The translations under genes were made by a program, and so were the position numbers. Source: Candidatus Iainarchaeum sp. (GTDB taxonomy: Archaea > Iainarchaeota > Iainarchaeia > Iainarchaeales > GCA-2688035). From it: a stretch of 6,468 nucleotides of DNA. The notes under the pieces were generated by a model. It was not told the DNA's origin. It ran no database searches and saw only the letters and a list, made by a program, of their open reading frames with translations. Positions 1 to 5,727 of the stretch are shown here, in pieces. How positions within the stretch are numbered: the first letter of the stretch is position 1; the number at the start of each line of letters is the position of its first letter. The stretch covers positions 1 through 6,468 of the forward strand of contig JAFCFG010000058.1 of the NCBI GenBank assembly GCA_017608725.1, given 5' to 3'.

Positions 1-585
1 ACAAGCGAGGTATATGGCCAGCCCTTGGAGCACCCGCAGAAGGAAACATATTTTGGAAACGTTAATCCAATTGGTGAAAGGTCTTGCTACGATGAGGGGA
101 AGCGCTTTGCTGAAGCCCTTGTAACAGCTTATGCAAAAAAGAAGGGAGTTGAGGCAAGGATTGCAAGGATTTTCAACACATATGGCCCAAAGATGAGGCA
201 GGATGATGGCAGGGTTGTGCCAAATTTTATTATGCAGGCCCTGCAAAACAAGCCGATTACTGTTTATGGCAGCGGAAAACAGACCAGGTCCTTCTGCTTT
301 GTAAGCGATTTGGTTTCTGGGCTGATAAAATTGATGGAGAGCGATTACAGGTTGCCAGTCAATCTTGGGAATCCAAACGAGGTAACCATTTTGCAGCTTG
401 CGGAGAAAATCAAGGGGCTGTGCAACAGCAAGAGCAAAATTGCTTTCAGGAAGCTTCCAGGCGATGACCCCGCAAAGAGAAGGCCAGGTATTGCCATTGC
501 GGTTAACAGATTGCATTGGCAGCCAAAGGTAAGCCTGGATTCCGGGCTGCAGAAGGCCATTGAGTGGTTTGAAAGCAAGCAATGA
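1..585 (+). CDS. UDP-glucuronate decarboxylase-like SDR epimerase (5' truncated)
   Basis: C-terminal 194 residues of an extended short-chain dehydrogenase of the UDP-glucuronic acid decarboxylase (UXS) type, which uses bound NAD+ to convert UDP-glucuronate to UDP-xylose in the cytoplasm. The frame is open from base 1 and begins with TSEVYG, the substrate-binding/catalytic loop. The catalytic YDEGK (Tyr30, Lys34 of the fragment) follows NVNPIGERSC, then RIFNTYGPKM, GRVVPNF, VYGSGKQTRSF, PVNLGNP and DDPAKRRPGI. This order matches UXS closely and fits it better than dTDP-glucose 4,6-dehydratase or UDP-glucose 4-epimerase. The family is usually about 310-320 residues, so some 115-120 N-terminal residues with the GxxGxxG nucleotide-binding loop lie upstream of the window. 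It ends in TGA 12 nt before the next gene, as in an operon. Family assignment is strong; exact substrate is inferred. Confidence 0.93.
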   Translation, partial: TSEVYGQPLEHPQKETYFGNVNPIGERSCYDEGKRFAEALVTAYAKKKGVEARIARIFNTYGPKMRQDDGRVVPNFIMQALQNKPITVYGSGKQTRSFCFVSDLVSGLIKLMESDYRLPVNLGNPNEVTILQLAEKIKGLCNSKSKIAFRKLPGDDPAKRRPGIAIAVNRLHWQPKVSLDSGLQKAIEWFESKQ

Positions 586-597
586 GGGGCTGTTCAG

Positions 598-1560
598 ATG
601 CGATATACAAAATACCTTGCACTAATCGGTGTAATACTCTTTCTGTATATTCTGTACAGCGTTGGCCCACTGGAAATTGCAGCCAACTTTTCAAAAATTG
701 ACCCAGTGCTTTTTGCCGGTGTCCTTGCCTTGGTTGCTCCAAACCTTTTGTTAAAGGGCTTGAAGCAGCAGATTCTAGTGGCTGCGGTTGGAAAGAACCT
801 TTCCTTATTTGAGAACACCAGGATTTGGTTGATTGGCTTCTTCTTTGGCTCTGTTACGCCGGCAAAGGCTGGCGATTTTCTGAGGGCACACTATCTGAAC
901 AAGCACAGTGGCCTTTCCCTGGGAGCAGGGCTTGCTGCAACCGCTATGGAGAGGATTCTTGACCTGCTGTTCATGTTTTTGGCGGCAGTTCTTGGATTGC
1001 TTTTTTTCTCCCTGCAGTTTTCAATTGGAGTTGAAATAATCTCGGTTCTGGTTGGCTTTCTCATTGTTTTCTTAATTGGCTTGGTTGTTCTCTCAAGGAA
1101 GCGCTTGGTTGCGTTCCTGCTTAGGCCAGTATTCAATTTTTTGCTGCCGGAAAAATTCAAGCCGCAATTTAAATCAGGTTTCCACGATTTTTACGATTCA
1201 ATAAAGCCTCTTGTTCAGAAAAAGAGGGTTTTGCTGTTGCTTGCCGTTTTGACCGTTGCAAGCTGGCTGCTGATAATATTCCAGTACTATTTGGTTGCTG
1301 TTTCTTTGCAGTTGCCTGTTTCCTTTGCTTTGATTCTTTCAATAATGCCTGCAATCCTCTTAATTGAGGCATTGCCAATTTCCTTTGCTGGCGTGGGAAC
1401 AAGGGATGCAACAACAATCTTCCTGCTTGGCTTTCCCGGAATTGCAGCTGCCAGTGCTGTTTCCTTTTCCCTGACAATCCTTGCAATGAATATTCTGACA
1501 GCGGGCATTGGCTTGGCTGCCCTGAGCAGCTTCAAAGAGAAGGTGGCTATTCCCAAATGA
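598..1560 (+). CDS. UPF0104 / LPG-synthase-TM family membrane protein, flippase-like
   Basis: 320-residue integral membrane protein with about eight hydrophobic segments and no soluble domain. It carries two hallmarks of the LPG_synthase_TM/UPF0104 family: GSVTPAKAGDFLRAHYL (residues 84-100) and PISFAGVGTRD (260-270). Known relatives include the membrane half of bacterial MprF and the archaeal AglR/AglD-type proteins linked to translocation of dolichol-phosphate sugars. The length fits a stand-alone membrane domain. ATG 598 is preceded by a purine-rich GAGGGG ending at 589, a plausible ribosome-binding site. The gene starts 12 nt after the decarboxylase and its TGA overlaps the next ATG, so the three are probably co-transcribed and this one translationally coupled to the GT2 gene. 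A lipid-linked-sugar flippase role is inferred from family and neighbours; the sequence alone does not show the substrate. Confidence 0.9.
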   Translation: MRYTKYLALIGVILFLYILYSVGPLEIAANFSKIDPVLFAGVLALVAPNLLLKGLKQQILVAAVGKNLSLFENTRIWLIGFFFGSVTPAKAGDFLRAHYLNKHSGLSLGAGLAATAMERILDLLFMFLAAVLGLLFFSLQFSIGVEIISVLVGFLIVFLIGLVVLSRKRLVAFLLRPVFNFLLPEKFKPQFKSGFHDFYDSIKPLVQKKRVLLLLAVLTVASWLLIIFQYYLVAVSLQLPVSFALILSIMPAILLIEALPISFAGVGTRDATTIFLLGFPGIAAASAVSFSLTILAMNILTAGIGLAALSSFKEKVAIPK

Positions 1561-2258
1561 AAAACACCCTTTCAGTAATTGTTCCTGCCTACAATGAAGA
1601 GGCTAGAATAAAGCCCTTCCTGCAGCAGCTGCTTTCCTTCAAGCAGAAGAACAGCTTTGTTAGTGAAGTGATTGTTGTTGACGATGGCAGCACTGATTCA
1701 ACGCTTGCAATCCTCAAAGAATTTGGAAACAGGATTAGGGTAATAAGCTACAAGCCAAACAGGGGAAAGGGCCACGCAGTGAAAACAGGAATTCTTGCAG
1801 CAAAGGCAGGGCTGGTTTGTTTTATGGATGCAGATGGCGCAACCCCTGCCTCCCAGTTAACTGACATGTACAATGCCTTGCAGCGCAATGACGTGGTTGT
1901 TGGAAACAGGAAAACCAAAAAAGCAAGAATTATTGCAAGGCAGCCATTGTACAGGCGTTTCCTAAGCTGGGGCTTCAACACCACTGTCCAGATTTTGTTC
2001 AATTTCAATGTAAAGGACCTGTTGTGCGGCTTTAAGGGAATGAGAACTGATTTGGGCAAAGAGATTGCAAAGAAGCTTATCTCCAACAGGTGGATTTTTG
2101 ATGTGGAAATAATTGCAAGGGCAAATGCCCTTGGAGCAAAATTCGGCGTCATCCCGATAGAGTGGAGCCATGTAAAGGGAAGCAAGATGAAAATTGGCTT
2201 CAACACAATTAAAATGTTCTTCAAGCTAATAAAGCTGAGAATTGCCCTAACCAGATAA
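1557..2258 (+). CDS. GT2 glycosyltransferase, dolichyl-phosphate sugar synthase-like (Alg5/AglJ type)
   Basis: 233-residue family-2 glycosyltransferase, predicted to move a sugar from a nucleotide sugar to a polyprenyl or dolichyl phosphate at the inner membrane face. Seen motifs: SVIVPAYNEE (6-15), VVDDGSTD (40-47), NRGKGHAVKTG (68-78), the metal-binding DAD in MDADGAT (91-93), VVGNRK (114-119), CGFKG (157-161) and RWIFDVEI (178-185). The last two are typical of the dolichyl-phosphate beta-glucosyltransferase branch. It lacks the C-terminal hydrophobic helices of DPM1/GtrB-type fusions, although a basic amphipathic C-terminus (about 215-233) could touch the membrane. It starts inside the stop codon of the UPF0104 gene (ATGA), implying coupling. 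It ends in TAA, and the DNA around that stop is duplicated immediately downstream. Family confident; sugar identity unknown, though a UXS gene in the operon makes a xylose-type sugar worth considering. Confidence 0.93.
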   Translation: MKNTLSVIVPAYNEEARIKPFLQQLLSFKQKNSFVSEVIVVDDGSTDSTLAILKEFGNRIRVISYKPNRGKGHAVKTGILAAKAGLVCFMDADGATPASQLTDMYNALQRNDVVVGNRKTKKARIIARQPLYRRFLSWGFNTTVQILFNFNVKDLLCGFKGMRTDLGKEIAKKLISNRWIFDVEIIARANALGAKFGVIPIEWSHVKGSKMKIGFNTIKMFFKLIKLRIALTR

Positions 2259-2310
2259 AAACAATCAATTCTTCCAATCCAACCAGATAAAAACAATCAA
2301 TTCTTCCAAT
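2249..2310. repeat. Direct repeat of 30 bp, period 32 bp, spanning the GT2 stop codon
   Basis: Two identical 30-bp copies lie at 2249-2278 and 2281-2310, separated by 2 bp. Each begins AACCAGATAA, so copy 1 contains the last two codons (Thr, Arg) and the TAA of the GT2 gene plus 20 nt of downstream DNA, and copy 2 re-creates the whole stop context. Each then continues through AACAATC to TTCTTCCAAT. Identity is perfect, so the duplication is young or maintained. Copy 2 runs into the T-tract that probably ends the transcript. Confidence 0.95.
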
Positions 2311-2311
2311 T

Positions 2312-2336
2312 TTGTTTTTTAGCAGCCAAAAAACAA
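2312..2336. terminator. Convergent-junction hairpin, probable bidirectional terminator
   Basis: A perfect 9-bp inverted repeat, TTGTTTTTT (2312-2320) and AAAAAACAA (2328-2336), flanks a 7-nt loop (AGCAGCC). It reads as a U-rich tract on both strands and lies between converging genes: 53 nt past the GT2 stop and about 56 nt past the minus-strand GT39 stop. Archaeal termination depends mainly on U-rich tracts, which both arms supply. Its role is inferred from position and composition. Confidence 0.6.
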
Positions 2337-2404
2337 TCCTCTTTTTTATTTGGGCTCTGTTTTCTTTTGGCAAAGGGGAACAATCCTCTTTTTTATTTGG
2401 GCTC
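2332..2404. repeat. Direct repeat of 26 bp, period 47 bp, spanning the GT39 stop codon
   Basis: Two identical 26-bp copies lie at 2332-2357 and 2379-2404, with a 21-bp spacer. The 2379-2404 copy covers the last three codons (GAG CCC AAA) and TAA of the minus-strand GT39 gene plus 14 nt of its downstream DNA. The other copy repeats this further downstream in the direction of transcription. On the plus strand each begins AACAATCCTC and ends TTTGGGCTC. This is the same arrangement as at the GT2 gene, with an unrelated sequence apart from the shared AACAATC. Confidence 0.95.
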
Positions 2405-3883
2405 AAGTATAAACACGTACTTAAAGAACCTGTACAATGGAGGAATCAGTTCAATCACTTCTTTTTGCCTGTAGTTCTCTTTAATGTAGTCATCTACCAA
2501 CGGCGGCCCAATGTAGGCTAGTTCACTTTCCCTGGAGAAGTAAACAACCATTGCTGGCTTGTTCTCAATTATCTGCTCCAAAATCTGCTGCTGAAATTCC
2601 GGAGTAAACTCATCAAAGAACTGCAGCTGTCTTGCTGAGGGCTTCCTCTTACTCAAAAAGTAGAGCTCTGGAACGCTGGGCATTACAAGAATTCTTTCAT
2701 CATGGCCTGTGTGCTGTTCAACGTATTCTGCAACATTGTTCAACGGAATAAAGCTGTAGGTATCGCTTGCAATAACTGCCTGAACAGAAATGGATGCTGC
2801 AACTGACAGCAGCAAAACTGCCCCGCTAAACAAAAGCAGTTCCCTTCTATCCCTGTTTTGCATTGCCCAAACAACTGCAAAGCCCCCGATAATGCTGGCT
2901 GCTGGAAGTGCCGGAATTAAATGGAAACAGCATCCCCTAAATGGAAACATGTTTATGAATCCAGCCAAGAACCAGAGGAGCAATAGCACTAGCTTGCTTT
3001 CATTGCCCTTTGCCAGTCTGCTTTTTGCTACAAGGCCAACTAATGCAACCGGCACAAAGGCAAAGGCCCCAAGAGCAATCAGGATTCTCGCATCAATCAC
3101 AAGAAATGAAGCAGACTCAGCTAAACCAATCGGAAAAAACATTATTTCAACAAATTCATTCCATGCATTCAATTGCAGTATGTGCCCAACCATTAACAGG
3201 CCAGGCAGAACAAACCCTGTTGCTATAATCATCATTTCCTTTGCAGAGGGCAAAGTTTTTTTCCCTCCTGGAAAAACCCCCGGGAAATTTGCCTTCGGCA
3301 AAGCCTTTTTCTCCCTTGAATAAAGCCAAATAAAGATCCCTGCAAAGAATACCGCAATGATTGCTGCTGTTTGCTTGAACAGAATTGACAGGCCAAGCGC
3401 CAGGGAAAACCCAATCAAGGCCAAATTGCTTTTCCTTTCGTACAAGAAAACATAGAGGGAAAGAAGTGCAATGCTTTGCAGCAGCGTCATAAACGGCTCG
3501 TTTGCTGTCAGGTAATTGGAAAAAGGAATGTTCCAGATTGCAAATAACAGGGCTGCTGCCAGACCTGCCTCCTCGCTTTTGAACATCTTTTTTGTTATCA
3601 GGAAAACCAAGAGCAATTGCGCCATGGAAAGAAATGCCATGAAAATCCTTGCAGTTGCAATGCTGGGCTCGAAAAAGCTGAATATTGCTGCAAAAGCCCA
3701 GACAATTCCAATTGGTTTCACCAGAATGAACTCAACATATGGCACTGCCCCCTGCAAGTACATCCAAGCACTGGTCAAATAGATGCCCTCATCCATAAAG
3801 GGCCTTTTGTTGAAGAGGTTCACGCACTGCAAAAACTGCAACAGCAATAGCGACAGCAAAAGGACCTTTGCCCTCTGTTTCAT
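2393..3883 (-). CDS. GT39/ArnT-PMT-like GT-C membrane glycosyltransferase
   Basis: 496-residue polytopic protein of the GT-C superfamily. These enzymes use polyprenyl-phosphate-linked sugars and act outside the cytoplasmic membrane. After an N-terminal membrane helix (about 5-23), the first outer loop has the family signature: Asp31-Glu32 in MDEGIYLTSAWMYLQG, then VPYVEFILVKP (47-57). In GT39 enzymes the acidic pair is catalytic. TANEPFMTL (126-134) is the second family landmark. About ten or eleven hydrophobic segments follow, with a charged loop at roughly 190-215 that may be an insertion. The C-terminal 120 or so residues are soluble and contain VPELYFLSKRKPSARQ, common in this branch. It converges on the GT2 operon and diverges from the radical SAM gene. 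Its TAA region is duplicated downstream. Acceptor (protein or lipid) and sugar cannot be told from sequence; partnership with the GT2/flippase genes is inferred. Confidence 0.88.
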   Translation of the reverse strand: MKQRAKVLLLSLLLLQFLQCVNLFNKRPFMDEGIYLTSAWMYLQGAVPYVEFILVKPIGIVWAFAAIFSFFEPSIATARIFMAFLSMAQLLLVFLITKKMFKSEEAGLAAALLFAIWNIPFSNYLTANEPFMTLLQSIALLSLYVFLYERKSNLALIGFSLALGLSILFKQTAAIIAVFFAGIFIWLYSREKKALPKANFPGVFPGGKKTLPSAKEMMIIATGFVLPGLLMVGHILQLNAWNEFVEIMFFPIGLAESASFLVIDARILIALGAFAFVPVALVGLVAKSRLAKGNESKLVLLLLWFLAGFINMFPFRGCCFHLIPALPAASIIGGFAVVWAMQNRDRRELLLFSGAVLLLSVAASISVQAVIASDTYSFIPLNNVAEYVEQHTGHDERILVMPSVPELYFLSKRKPSARQLQFFDEFTPEFQQQILEQIIENKPAMVVYFSRESELAYIGPPLVDDYIKENYRQKEVIELIPPLYRFFKYVFILEPK

Positions 3884-3906
3884 ATTTGAAGGAGGTCAAC
3901 TAACCA

Positions 3907-3917
3907 TTTTTAATTTA
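3907..3917 (-). promoter_or_regulatory. Possible TATA box of the GT39 gene
   Basis: On the minus strand this reads ATAAATTAAAA and lies about 24-34 nt before the ATG at 3883. That spacing would place the start of transcription near the start codon, giving a leaderless or very short-leader mRNA, which is common in archaea. No Shine-Dalgarno motif is visible on the minus strand before this ATG, which fits. AT-richness of the spacer makes chance matches possible. Confidence 0.45.
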
Positions 3918-3936
3918 TCGTTTGATTAAATAAGGC

Positions 3937-3996
3937 TGTCGAATATCTCTGCATTTGAAGGGCAATTTAAGGCATTAAGTTTAAAAGTATTCGACA
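3937..3996. promoter_or_regulatory. Divergent-promoter inverted repeat, candidate operator pair
   Basis: TGTCGAATA (3937-3945) and its exact reverse complement TATTCGACA (3988-3996) face each other across 42 bp in the spacer between the divergent GT39 and radical SAM genes. The right arm starts 2 nt after the probable TATA box of the radical SAM gene. Between the arms lie three loosely repeated units: GCATTTGAAG (3951), GCAATTTAAG (3962) and GCATTAAG (3972). The placement suits a regulator controlling one or both genes, but no regulator gene is present here. Confidence 0.4.
3980..3986 (+). promoter_or_regulatory. Probable TATA box of the radical SAM gene
   Basis: TTTAAAA, preceded by the purine-rich AAG, lies about 42-48 nt before the ATG at 4028. 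Using the usual archaeal spacing of about 25 nt from the box, transcription would begin near 4005-4010. That leaves a leader of about 20 nt, enough to include the ribosome-binding site at 4014-4018. Confidence 0.5.
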
Positions 3997-4013
3997 CCCT
4001 GTAAATTCCTTAA

Positions 4014-4018
4014 GGGAG
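4014..4018 (+). promoter_or_regulatory. Ribosome-binding site fixing the radical SAM start
   Basis: GGGAG sits 9 nt before ATG 4028 and supports that codon as the start. The reading frame then begins with ASVLLLNPP, the typical first strand of the B12-binding-like domain. Confidence 0.55.
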
Positions 4019-4027
4019 CTTTTAAAA

Positions 4028-5440
4028 ATGGCCTCGGTTTTGTTGTTGAATCCCCCGATTCTGAAATCAGACCTGTACAAGGGCGGTGCAGCAATTGCCC
4101 AGACAAAAGTGGAGCCATTGGGTATTGCTTATGTTGCAGCTGTTTTGCTAGAAGCAGGCCACAGGGTTAGGATTATTGACGGTATCGCAGAGGAAAGTAC
4201 TTTAAGGGGCATTGCCAGGAAAGCACAGCACTATGATTTTGTTGGAATGAGCACCTGCACTGCTTTTGCAAAGCGGGGCTATGATGCAGCAAAGGCCCTG
4301 AAGGAAGCAGGAGATGTTCCAGTAATTTTCGGCGGCCCGCATGCAACCGCCTTGCCCTTGGAGGTAATTGCAGACAAAAATGTTGATTTTGCTATTGTTG
4401 GAGAAGGAGAATACACAATAAGCGAACTTATAACCAATCTTGAGAAGAAAAAGCCAATTGAAAAAATCAAGGGCCTTTACTACAAAAAGGGCAAGGAAGC
4501 AAGGTTCACCGGGGAAAGGCCTTTTCTAAAGGACATTGACCGGATTCCCATGCCTGCAAGGCACTTGTTGCCAATGCATTTGTACACTGGCAGCGAGGCC
4601 AGGTCAAGGAGGCTGCCTTCCCATTCAATTATTACAAGCAGGGGCTGCCCATTCAACTGCACTTTCTGCGACAAGCACATTTTTGGCAGAAGCTTTAGGG
4701 CTCACTCCCCGAAGAGAGTGCTTTCTGAGATGGAGCTTCTTGTGGAAAAATACAGGGCAAGGGATATTGGCATCTGGGATGACAACTTCACTGTCGACAA
4801 GAAGCGTGTTCTAAAAATCTGCGAGATGATAAAGGAAAGGAACTGGGATTTAACATTCAGCTGCGAGGCCAGGGTTGACTGCGTTGACCCTGATGTCCTA
4901 AGGGCATTGAAGAGCGCAGGTTGTGAGTACATTGCCTACGGCGTGGAAAGCGGCAGCCAGAGAGTCCTTGATTCAATCAGAAAGCAATTCACAAAGGAAA
5001 GGGTTAGGGAAACCTTCAAGATTACGCACAGGATTGGCATAGGCATAAGAGGCTACTTCATTGTTGGATTGCCTGGTGAAACAAAGCAGGACATTCTGCA
5101 GACAATCCAGTTTGCAAAGGAGCTGAATCCAACGATTGCAACATTCACCTTCTTCACTCCCTGGCCTGGAACAGACGCGTACAATCAAATAGTGAAAGCA
5201 GGCGAACTAAAGAAGCCGCGCTATTGGAGGGACGCAGTAGTGCCGGACTTCAACTTCTTGCAGGACCCAATCTATGTTCCAAAAACATTGAGCAAGGAAG
5301 CGCTTGTTAGGCTGCACCAAATGGCTTACAGGAGCTTTTATCTGAGGCCAAGCTACATGATGCAAAGGTTTTTATCAATTAGGGGCCTTGAAGATATCCA
5401 GATGATGGCAAAGGGCTTTCTGACAATTGTGAAGAGCTGA
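4028..5440 (+). CDS. Radical SAM protein with N-terminal B12-binding-like domain
   Basis: 470-residue protein. Residues 1 to about 145 form a B12-binding-like Rossmann domain: SVLLLNPP near the N-terminus, PLGIAYVAAVLLEAGHRVRIID, FGGPHATALP and VGEGEYTISEL. The radical SAM core follows (about 200-400), with the [4Fe-4S] cluster motif Cys207-x3-Cys211-x2-Cys214 in SRGCPFNCTFCDK. Later landmarks are DDNFTVDKKR, FSCEARVD, GCEYIAYGVESGSQ and GYFIVGLPGET, as in the BchE-like/methyltransferase-type class. The canonical cobalamin-ligand motif DxHxxG is not visible, so true B12 dependence is uncertain. A C-terminal helical part (about 400-470) is usual for this group. Transcription seems separate from neighbours: it has its own TATA box and a T-tract just past its TGA. 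Substrate unknown; a role in lipid, glycan or tRNA modification would be a guess. Confidence 0.92.
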   Translation: MASVLLLNPPILKSDLYKGGAAIAQTKVEPLGIAYVAAVLLEAGHRVRIIDGIAEESTLRGIARKAQHYDFVGMSTCTAFAKRGYDAAKALKEAGDVPVIFGGPHATALPLEVIADKNVDFAIVGEGEYTISELITNLEKKKPIEKIKGLYYKKGKEARFTGERPFLKDIDRIPMPARHLLPMHLYTGSEARSRRLPSHSIITSRGCPFNCTFCDKHIFGRSFRAHSPKRVLSEMELLVEKYRARDIGIWDDNFTVDKKRVLKICEMIKERNWDLTFSCEARVDCVDPDVLRALKSAGCEYIAYGVESGSQRVLDSIRKQFTKERVRETFKITHRIGIGIRGYFIVGLPGETKQDILQTIQFAKELNPTIATFTFFTPWPGTDAYNQIVKAGELKKPRYWRDAVVPDFNFLQDPIYVPKTLSKEALVRLHQMAYRSFYLRPSYMMQRFLSIRGLEDIQMMAKGFLTIVKS

Positions 5441-5449
5441 ATTAATAAA

Positions 5450-5456
5450 TTTTTTT
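5450..5456 (+). terminator. T7 tract after the radical SAM gene
   Basis: Seven consecutive T (5450-5456) begin 9 nt after the TGA, in an AT-rich stretch with no evident hairpin. Such tracts suffice for termination in archaea. The preceding ATTAATAAAT could also serve as a TATA-like element for the next small gene, about 60 nt before its ATG. Confidence 0.45.
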
Positions 5457-5508
5457 GACTGAAATTGTTGGTGGCTGGTGCACGGAAAAAATTGGAGCTG
5501 AATTTTCA

Positions 5509-5727
5509 ATGATTGAAAAAAATGTTTTAATCAAGTTGTTTATAGTGGCTCTTGCAATCTGGTTTGCTTTCGGGGCCATTTACATGGTAATCCCAAATCC
5601 CTTTGCTACAGTGTGCAGGGAAAAGTGCAGTGCTCAAGGATTTGACGTGGTTTTAACTGCCAGTGCAGAGCAGTGCAGGTGCTACAGCACTATTGACAGG
5701 GCAGAGAAGATAATTGAAAACACTTAA
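5509..5727 (+). CDS. Small single-pass membrane protein with four-cysteine tail, function unknown
   Basis: I do not recognise the family. From ATG 5509 it encodes 72 residues: a short charged start (MIEKN), one membrane helix (about 6-28, VLIKLFIVALAIWFAFGAIYMVI), then a 44-residue polar tail. The tail carries four cysteines, in C-x3-C (VCREKC) and C-x-C (QCRCY) pairs. With Lys at the N-terminus and the cysteines beyond the helix, an outside tail with disulfides is plausible; metal binding is the alternative. The frame is open back to a TTG at 5455 (90 residues). I prefer ATG 5509 because GGAG lies 11 nt upstream, because 5455 is inside the T-tract, and because ATGATTGAAAAAAA closely resembles TTGACTGAAAAAAA at the next gene's probable start. 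It ends in TAA, the region amplified fourfold downstream. Confidence 0.72.
   Translation: MIEKNVLIKLFIVALAIWFAFGAIYMVIPNPFATVCREKCSAQGFDVVLTASAEQCRCYSTIDRAEKIIENT

Noticed and set aside
1748..2296. Minus-strand frame of 182 residues opposite the GT2 gene
   Set aside because: It is antisense to a gene with intact catalytic motifs; the hydrophobic look is a by-product of the complementary codons.
2249..2404. Insertion-sequence ends or target-site duplication
   Set aside because: The repeats are direct, closely spaced and enclose no transposase or terminal inverted repeats; they are local duplications of the gene ends.
2312..2521. Plus-strand frame of 69 residues across the convergent junction
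   Set aside because: It is formed from T-rich repeats and the antisense of the GT39 C-terminus; there is no initiation signal or recognisable domain.
2790..3323. Plus-strand frame of 177 residues opposite the GT39 gene
   Set aside because: Composition is rich in Ala, Ser, Asn and Pro with no domain, and it lies wholly antisense to a clearly coding membrane protein.
3888..3895. Strong Shine-Dalgarno-like GAAGGAGG on the plus strand
   Set aside because: No plus-strand start codon follows at a suitable distance with an open frame, and it is on the wrong strand for the GT39 gene.
5455..5508. N-terminal extension of the small membrane protein from TTG 5455
   Set aside because: The TTG lies inside the T7 tract that probably ends the upstream transcript, and ATG 5509 has a better ribosome-binding site. 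It is kept as an alternative because the extension shares TEK-x2-AEF with the next gene.
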